NCBI GenBank assembly: GCA_964578535.1
Contig: CAZODI010000001.1
Span: 1 to 64,000, forward strand
Length of the DNA: 64,000 bases
Reading direction: 5' to 3'
Origin: PHBD01 sp964578535
Lineage (GTDB): Bacteria > Desulfobacterota > Syntrophia > Syntrophales > PHBD01
Positions within the stretch are counted from its first letter, which is position 1; the number at the start of each line of letters is the position of its first letter. This document shows positions 59,794 through 64,000 of this stretch, in pieces. Both the position numbers and the translations under genes were made by a program. The notes under the pieces were generated by a model that made no database searches, was not told where the DNA came from, and was given only the letters and a program-made list of their open reading frames with translations.

Positions 59794-60255
59794 ATGGCGG
59801 AAGAAAAGGAAGGAAAAGGATTTGTAGTCCGGGATCGGCGTCTTTTCGACGAGTCGGGGGCTCCGAAAGAAGAAACGGCTCCCGCCGAGGCCGCTTCCAC
59901 CCCCTCGGAGGAGCCGGCCGTCGCTGCCGAGGAGCCCCCTCCCCGGCAGGAGTCACCTCGTGATGAGCCATCGGCGGCCGGATCTCCGGAAGAAGAAATC
60001 GCATATCCGGAGGTATCCTTTGCCAGTTTTGTCGTGTCTCTGAGCACCTCGGTTCTCTATCATTTCGGAGATATCCCCGACCCTGTCACCAACCGGACGG
60101 AGCGCAACCTCCCGGCAGCCAAGCAGACCATTGACATTCTGGGCATGCTGCAGCGGAAAACGGAGGGCAATCTGGAAGAGGGAGAAAAAGCCCTTCTGGA
60201 CAGTGTGCTGTTCGAATTGCGGATGAGGTATGTGAAAGAGAGCACCAGGCAATGA
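59794..60255 (+). CDS. DUF1844 family protein
   Basis: 153 aa. Residues 1-75 are a low-complexity Glu/Pro/Ala-rich region; residues 78-153 (VSFASFVVSLSTSVLYHFGD ... AKQTIDILGMLQRKTEGNL) are the DUF1844 domain. ATG 59794 follows GGAGG. It precedes ispE, with a four-base overlap. Function unknown. Confidence 0.82.
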   Translation: MAEEKEGKGFVVRDRRLFDESGAPKEETAPAEAASTPSEEPAVAAEEPPPRQESPRDEPSAAGSPEEEIAYPEVSFASFVVSLSTSVLYHFGDIPDPVTNRTERNLPAAKQTIDILGMLQRKTEGNLEEGEKALLDSVLFELRMRYVKESTRQ

Positions 60256-61091
60256 TTCGGAGGCTTTCACCGGCCAAGGTGAACCTTGTCCTCCGGGTCC
60301 TCGGGAAACGCGAAGACGGTTATCACGAAATCGCTTCCCTGATGCAGGCGATCAGCCTGTATGACGAACTGATCTTTTATCCACAAAAAGCGGATGGGAT
60401 CACGCTCCGCTGCCCCGGAAGCGGGCTGCCGGAAGACGAGCGGAATCTGGTCTATCGGGCTGCCCGGGCTTTTTTTTCGAGATCCGGCGTCGCCGGGGGA
60501 GTTGAGATCGAGCTCCGCAAACGGATCCCCATGGCCGCCGGACTGGGCGGCGGGAGTTCCAACGCCGCTGTCACCTTGTCCACCCTGAATGAAATCTACG
60601 GTTCCCCGCTTCCGGGGGACGTCCTCTCCGGCCTGGCCGCGTCGCTGGGGGCCGATATCCCTTTCTTCCTGTCCGGAAACCGGGCCTGGGCCTTCGGGAT
60701 CGGCGAGCGGCTCGAACCGGCGGATCCCCTCCCTTCCTTCGACCTGGTCCTTCTTCACCCCCCCCTCGAAGTGCCCACCGGGCCTGTCTATCAGGGGCTC
60801 AATTTGGGATTGACAAACGGTCCCATAAATTATAGCATCCCGCGATTTTATACGATCTGTGATGTGGCGCAGGGTCTTTGGAACGATCTGGAGAGCGTGA
60901 CCCTGAAGCGCCATCCGGAGCTTCAGGAACTGAAGAATCTCCTGCTTCGAAAAGGCGCTTTGGGAACCCTGATGTCCGGCAGCGGTCCCACCGTCTTCGG
61001 CATTTTCGAAAGGGGAGAAGATGCCCGGAGAGCAGCGGCGGCCCTGACGGGATCGGGGAAATGGGGTGTGTATACGGCCCGTTCATTGTGA
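60252..61091 (+). CDS. ispE: 4-diphosphocytidyl-2-C-methyl-D-erythritol kinase
   Basis: 279 aa GHMP kinase of the MEP isoprenoid pathway. SPAKVNLVLRVLGKREDGYHEI at the N-terminus carries the substrate-binding Lys; the ATP loop is IPMAAGLGGGSSNAA (about 95-109), and the C-terminal glycine motif is GTLMSGSGPTVFGIF. ATG 60252 overlaps the preceding stop. The tRNA-Gln and prs follow, the usual deltaproteobacterial order. Confidence 0.95.
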   Translation: MIRRLSPAKVNLVLRVLGKREDGYHEIASLMQAISLYDELIFYPQKADGITLRCPGSGLPEDERNLVYRAARAFFSRSGVAGGVEIELRKRIPMAAGLGGGSSNAAVTLSTLNEIYGSPLPGDVLSGLAASLGADIPFFLSGNRAWAFGIGERLEPADPLPSFDLVLLHPPLEVPTGPVYQGLNLGLTNGPINYSIPRFYTICDVAQGLWNDLESVTLKRHPELQELKNLLLRKGALGTLMSGSGPTVFGIFERGEDARRAAAALTGSGKWGVYTARSL

Positions 61092-61166
61092 CTCCCGGTT
61101 GCCTTGCTGTCATACGCCGGTTGACGGACCCGGGTTCGGACATGCAGAGTGGTCTGGATGGCATAC

Positions 61167-61241
61167 TGGGGCGTCGTCAAGCGGTAAGACACAAGAATTT
61201 GGATCTTGCATACGGAGGTTCGAATCCTCCCGCCCCAGCCA
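61167..61241 (+). tRNA. tRNA-Gln (UUG anticodon)
   Basis: 75 nt including an encoded CCA end. The acceptor stem TGGGGCG/CGCCCCA pairs fully; the anticodon stem CAAGA/TCTTG encloses ATTTGGA with anticodon TTG (reads CAA); the T-arm is GGAGGTTCGAATCCTCC. Its position between ispE and prs is conserved in Deltaproteobacteria. Confidence 0.96.
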
Positions 61242-61296
61242 CACCATGAATCGCTAACCAACCGGGACATGGATTCCCGCCCAAAGTGAGTTTATC

Positions 61297-62238
61297 ATGC
61301 TGGAAAGAATAAGGATCTTTTCCGGGAACGCCAATCCCGAGCTTTCCCAGAAAATATGCGACCATCTCGGTGTACCGCTCGGAAAAGCCCATGTCTCGAC
61401 ATTCAGCGACGGAGAGACGCGTGTGGAAATCGATGAAAATGTTCGAGGAATGGACGTTTTCATCATCCAGTCGACCTGTCCGCCGGTAAACCTGACCTGC
61501 ATGGAACTGCTGATCATGATCGATGCCATGAAGCGAGCCTCCGCGGACCGCATCACGGCAGTCATCCCGTATTACGGGTATGCCAGGCAGGACCGGAAGG
61601 TAGCCCCCCGGGCACCCATATCGGCAAAGCTCCTGGCCGATCTCATTACCACGGCCGGCGCTAACCGGGTTCTTTCGATGGACCTTCACGCCGGCCAGAT
61701 TCAGGGTTTCTTCAACATCCCCGTCGACAACCTCTTCGCCACCCCCATCCTCCTCGATTACTTCAAAGAGCGCTATACGGAAAACACCGTCATCGTATCG
61801 CCCGACACGGGAGGCGTCGAACGGGCGAGGGCCTTTGCGAAGCGCCTCGGGGCAAGCCTGGCGATCATCGACAAGCGGCGGGACGGTCCCAATGAAGCGC
61901 AGGTAATGAACATCATTGGTAATGTTGAAGGGAAACGGGTCATCATCCTGGATGATATGATCGATACGGCGGGAACGGTTGTCCAGGGCTGTAACGCCCT
62001 GAAAGAGGCGGGAGCCCTCGAAGTGGCCGTCTGCTGCACCCACCCGGTCCTTTCCGGGCCGGCCATCGAGCGTATCGAGAACTCGTCGCTCAAGGAGGTC
62101 GTTGTTACCGACACCATCCCACTTCACGAGTTGGCAAGGTCCTGCAATCGCCTCCAGGTCCTCTCCGTGGCGCGTCTGCTGAGTGAGGCGGTGCGGAGGA
62201 TTTACTACAACGATTCCATCAGTTCACTATTCATATAG
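61297..62238 (+). CDS. prs: Ribose-phosphate pyrophosphokinase
   Basis: 313 aa enzyme making PRPP from ribose 5-phosphate and ATP, for nucleotides, His and Trp. IRIFSGNANPELSQKI at the N-terminus, DLHAGQIQGFF (the metal/ATP-site signature) and the PRPP loop VIILDDMIDTAGTVV (about 213-227) are clear. Length is typical. It follows tRNA-Gln by 55 bp. Confidence 0.96.
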   Translation: MLERIRIFSGNANPELSQKICDHLGVPLGKAHVSTFSDGETRVEIDENVRGMDVFIIQSTCPPVNLTCMELLIMIDAMKRASADRITAVIPYYGYARQDRKVAPRAPISAKLLADLITTAGANRVLSMDLHAGQIQGFFNIPVDNLFATPILLDYFKERYTENTVIVSPDTGGVERARAFAKRLGASLAIIDKRRDGPNEAQVMNIIGNVEGKRVIILDDMIDTAGTVVQGCNALKEAGALEVAVCCTHPVLSGPAIERIENSSLKEVVVTDTIPLHELARSCNRLQVLSVARLLSEAVRRIYYNDSISSLFI

Positions 62239-62250
62239 CAGGAGGAAGTC

Positions 62251-62895
62251 ATGGAAGTCATGGAGTTGAGGGCTGAGGCCCGGACAGGATCGGGAAAGGG
62301 GCCGGCCCGGCGCCTGCGCAGCCAGGGGAAGATTCCGGCCGTGTTTTACGGCGGCGGGGCCGACTCCGTGCCCATATCCGTCAGTTCCGCCGATCTGCTC
62401 ATGCTTTTAACGAGTTCGGAAGAAAATATCTTCGTGAAACTGGTCATCGATGAGTCGGGTCAGAAGGCGGAAAAGCTGTCCGTGATCAAGGAGCTTCAGA
62501 TCGATCCGGCCAGCCGGAAACTGTTTCATGCCGACTTCTGCGAAATCAGCATGGACCACAAGATGACGTTTGATGTCTCCCTTCACTTTACGGGCACGCC
62601 CGAAGGTGTCAAGGACGGCGGAGAGATGCTCCACCTCAAAAGGGAAGTCCGCTTGAGTTGTCTGCCGGGCCAACTCCCCCAGTTTATCGAGGTGGATGTG
62701 ACCGGTCTCGGGATCGGAGACTCTCTGAGAGTTGCGGATCTCAAGGTGGCCGAGGGGATCCTTCTGGTCGACGGTGAGGATACGGCTGTTGTGACGGTCA
62801 TGGCCCCGAGGGTTCCTTCAGCGGCCGAGCTGGAAGAAGGCGAGGCAACGGCGAAGGAACCGGAGGTTATCAAGCAGAAGGCCCGCGAGGAGTAA
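62251..62895 (+). CDS. rplY: 50S ribosomal protein L25 (Ctc/TL5 type)
   Basis: 214 aa 5S rRNA-binding protein of the long, two-domain general-stress form. RTGSGKGPARRLRSQGKIPAVFYGG opens the 5S-binding domain, and a TL5-type C-terminal beta domain (about 100-190) is followed by a Glu/Ala-rich tail. ATG 62251 follows AGGAGGAAG. It is 12 bp after prs. Confidence 0.93.
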   Translation: MEVMELRAEARTGSGKGPARRLRSQGKIPAVFYGGGADSVPISVSSADLLMLLTSSEENIFVKLVIDESGQKAEKLSVIKELQIDPASRKLFHADFCEISMDHKMTFDVSLHFTGTPEGVKDGGEMLHLKREVRLSCLPGQLPQFIEVDVTGLGIGDSLRVADLKVAEGILLVDGEDTAVVTVMAPRVPSAAELEEGEATAKEPEVIKQKAREE

Positions 62896-62910
62896 GGATC
62901 GGGGAATCCG

Positions 62911-63504
62911 ATGAAGCTCATCGTGGGGCTGGGCAATCCGGGGGAACGATACCGGTTCAGCCGGCACAACCTGGGGTTTCTGGTAATCGATGAGCTGGCG
63001 GAAAGGGAGGACATCCCCCTTTCCCAGAAACGGTTCGAGGCCATTTTCGGCAAAGGATCCGTCAGCACGACCCCCGCTTTGCTTGCCAAGCCTCAAACGT
63101 ACATGAACCTCAGCGGTCTGGCTGTCCGCAGGCTCTTTGATTTTTTTAAACTCGACCTGGAAGACCTGATCGTGGTCCATGACGATCTTGACCTGCCCTT
63201 CGGAGCCCTCCGCCTGAAAAAAGGGGGAGGATCCGGCGGGCACAAGGGTTTAATCTCCGTCATGGAATCTCTCGGGGGGGACAATTTTATCCGCGTTCGC
63301 ATGGGGATCGGGAAACCGCCCCACAAGGGAATGGTGGAAGATTATGTTCTCCAGATCCTGCCCCGGGAACAGGCGGAGAGGCTTTCCGAGGTCGTTTCAG
63401 AAGCGGCGGAAGCCATTGGCTTTCTCGTGACGTCCGGACTTCCGGCGGCCATGAACCGGTACAATGGCAGAGCCAAGAAAAATTTTGAGGAAGAGGAGGT
63501 TTAA
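62911..63504 (+). CDS. pth: Peptidyl-tRNA hydrolase
   Basis: 197 aa enzyme freeing tRNA from peptidyl-tRNA drop-off products. LIVGLGNPGERYRFSRHNLGF contains the catalytic His (about residue 20), and KPQTYMNLSG, VVHDDLDLPFG and GGGSGGHKGL are family motifs. It directly follows rplY and overlaps the next start by one base (TAATG). Confidence 0.95.
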   Translation: MKLIVGLGNPGERYRFSRHNLGFLVIDELAEREDIPLSQKRFEAIFGKGSVSTTPALLAKPQTYMNLSGLAVRRLFDFFKLDLEDLIVVHDDLDLPFGALRLKKGGGSGGHKGLISVMESLGGDNFIRVRMGIGKPPHKGMVEDYVLQILPREQAERLSEVVSEAAEAIGFLVTSGLPAAMNRYNGRAKKNFEEEEV

Positions 63505-64000
63505 TGATGCGTAAAGGTAAAAGAAGTATTCTTTCCCTTACCTTGGCCATTACGCTCATGCTGCTTTGCATGGCGCCCATGGCCTTTGCCGGTGAGGCGG
63601 ACATCAAGCTGCCTGACCTGAGCCAGGTATCCTTCATGGCCGGCTCGCTCAGCGGGATGCTGATTCTTAACCTGGGTCTTGCTGTTTGCGTGATCGGTTT
63701 GATCTTCGGCTGGATGCAGTACACCCAGACGAAGAACCTGCCGGCCCATCAGGCCATGCTGGACGTTTCCCAGACGATCTGGGAGACATGCAAGACGTAT
63801 GTTCTCCAGCAGGGGAAATTCCTGGCGGCGCTGTGGGTCCTGATCGGTGCCTGTATGGTTTACTATTTCGGCGTTCTGTCGCATATGGGCGTAATGGAAG
63901 TGATCGTCATTCTCGCGGCATCCATCCTGGGAATCCTGGGTTCCTACGGGGTGGCCTGGTTCGGTATCCGGATCAACACCGTGGCCAACTCCCGGGCCGC
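63504..64000 (+). CDS. hppA: Membrane-bound ion-pumping pyrophosphatase, N-terminal part
   Basis: About 165 residues are present, running off the window end. A cleavable-type signal (MMRKGKRSILSLTLAITLML, likely cut after MAFA) precedes the first membrane helices; GWMQYTQTKNLP and SYGVAWFGIRINTVANSRA match the start of HppA, which couples PPi hydrolysis to H+ or Na+ export. ATG 63504 (or ATG 63507) follows GAGGAGG. In syntrophs this pump conserves energy from acyl-CoA synthetase PPi. Ion specificity cannot be judged from this fragment. Confidence 0.85.
   Translation, partial: MMRKGKRSILSLTLAITLMLLCMAPMAFAGEADIKLPDLSQVSFMAGSLSGMLILNLGLAVCVIGLIFGWMQYTQTKNLPAHQAMLDVSQTIWETCKTYVLQQGKFLAALWVLIGACMVYYFGVLSHMGVMEVIVILAASILGILGSYGVAWFGIRINTVANSRA

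Overview
The window reads as a chromosomal segment of a GC-rich, strictly anaerobic deltaproteobacterium (Desulfobacterota), most likely a Syntrophus/Smithella-like syntroph or a relative. The reasons are the housekeeping gene orders (rpsF-rpsR-DUF2232 gene-rplI-dnaB, and ispE-tRNA-Gln-prs-rplY-pth followed by a membrane pyrophosphatase), the many small Fe-S proteins, the CoA-transferase/acyl-CoA dehydrogenase/B12-mutase catabolic genes, the TRAP and Liv importers, and palindromic intergenic repeats with a GTACG core. A 100-base run of N (17799-17898) shows that this is a draft scaffold. The taxonomic assignment is inference.

Layout. 0.4-6.7 kb: a 4Fe-4S protein, an amphi-Trp protein, a DUF169 protein, a complete TRAP transporter (DctPQM) and a convergent BASS-type exporter/symporter. 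7-10.3 kb: a KASIII-like ketosynthase, an acyl carrier protein and a PHA synthase, with three copies of an intergenic repeat between the first two genes. 10.3-12.9 kb: panE, an MliC-like secreted protein, a NIL-ferredoxin and a small membrane protein. 13-22 kb: mtaB, rnc, a radical SAM protein, a chemoreceptor, the assembly gap, era, an MFS carrier and a TolB-like lipoprotein with one CxxCH. 21.8-28.9 kb: livKHMG and livF, split by a divergent PilZ/PilT-like pair. 29-32 kb: a QueG-like Fe-S protein, a second Liv-type binding lipoprotein and an EamA carrier.

32.4-45.7 kb is the metabolic core. A separate-subunit B12 mutase (large subunit, B12 subunit, MeaB-type GTPase) is followed by an ATP:cob(I)alamin adenosyltransferase. 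The large subunit carries Phe91 and Gln209 where methylmalonyl-CoA mutase has Tyr and Arg, which is the isobutyryl-CoA mutase signature. Nearby are an acyl-CoA dehydrogenase, a two-subunit CoA-transferase, a thiolase and a 3-hydroxyacyl-CoA dehydrogenase. Together they could activate isobutyrate, isomerise it to butyryl-CoA and oxidise it; only the crotonase step is not seen here. A YcaO enzyme with a tightly coupled unknown small partner lies in the middle.

45.8-50.4 kb: a partner-switching signalling module (STAS antagonist, RsbW-like kinase, acetyltransferase-like protein, Cache-HAMP-SpoIIE phosphatase) and an HD-domain protein. 50.5-64 kb: conserved housekeeping genes: rpsF, rpsR, rplI, dnaB, rpoH, a DAC-domain (c-di-AMP) cyclase, clpB, htpX, a DUF1844 gene, ispE, tRNA-Gln, prs, rplY, pth and the start of hppA.

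Two families of about 120-128 bp palindromic repeats occupy the longer intergenic spaces (2.7, 8.0-8.3 and 36.2-36.7 kb). No transposase, phage gene or CRISPR array was seen.
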